Of a stretch of DNA of 5,190 nt, positions 5,186 to 5,190 are shown one piece after another. Position numbers and translations under genes: made by a program. The stretch lies in contig JAFCBW010000089.1 in NCBI GenBank assembly GCA_017610525.1, positions 1 to 5,190 of the forward strand, read 5' to 3'. The first letter of the stretch is position 1. Each line of letters begins with the position of its first letter. Under the pieces are notes generated by a model, which worked only from the letters and a program-made list of their open reading frames with translations, had not been told where the DNA came from and made no database searches. The stretch comes from Candidatus Nanohalarchaeota archaeon (GTDB lineage: Archaea > EX4484-52 > B79-G9).

Positions 5186-5190
5186 TTTTA

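Overview
The window looks archaeal. A DUF234-type ATPase and a COG2865 Schlafen-like regulator are both common in archaea. Two divergent promoters carry TATA boxes centred about 25-26 bases upstream of ATG codons, the geometry of leaderless archaeal transcripts. A small zinc-ribbon gene has a GGTGAT Shine-Dalgarno. I cannot fix the lineage: a euryarchaeon or a DPANN archaeon would both fit.

Layout. Positions 1-1071 (+) hold the 3' part of an ATPase gene with a C-terminal DUF234 nuclease-like domain, cut by the left edge. A PadR-family regulator (1061-1375, +) overlaps its end and is probably co-transcribed. Converging on PadR is a short minus-strand gene (1351-1539) that resembles a RelB/Phd-type antitoxin with no toxin beside it and a doubtful C-terminus. 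Upstream of it on the same strand is the most unusual gene, 1589-3103 (-). It encodes five predicted membrane helices, an MscS-like pore and beta domain, and then a cytoplasmic papain-like C39 cysteine-peptidase domain with recognisable Gln, Cys, His and Asp positions.

A 124-base divergent promoter region (3104-3227) separates it from a Schlafen-AlbA_2 / ATPase-like / winged-helix regulator (3228-4600, +). This gene is complete except for one frameshift near codon 24-25, which detaches the start of the AlbA_2 domain. The GC skew of the + strand changes across this promoter region.

Positions 4601-5000 contain no gene but are densely structured. A near copy (19 of 21 bases) of the Schlafen promoter is followed by two ~75-bp tandem units that shrink into three exact 19-bp units. 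The first 75-bp unit is interrupted by a ~116-bp MITE-like insertion with short terminal inverted repeats and a 9-10 bp target duplication, and the second unit serves as the empty-site control. At the right edge a 57-aa zinc-ribbon protein with an acidic tail (5001-5174, -) transcribes towards the array, whose T-rich minus strand probably supplies its terminator.

How the genes might work together is inference. Several families here (DUF234 ATPase, antitoxin, Schlafen-like regulator, peptidase-fused channel) are typical of archaeal accessory or stress/defence regions, and the insertion, repeats, frameshift and orphan antitoxin point to a turning-over locus. Nothing in the sequence proves a single joint system.
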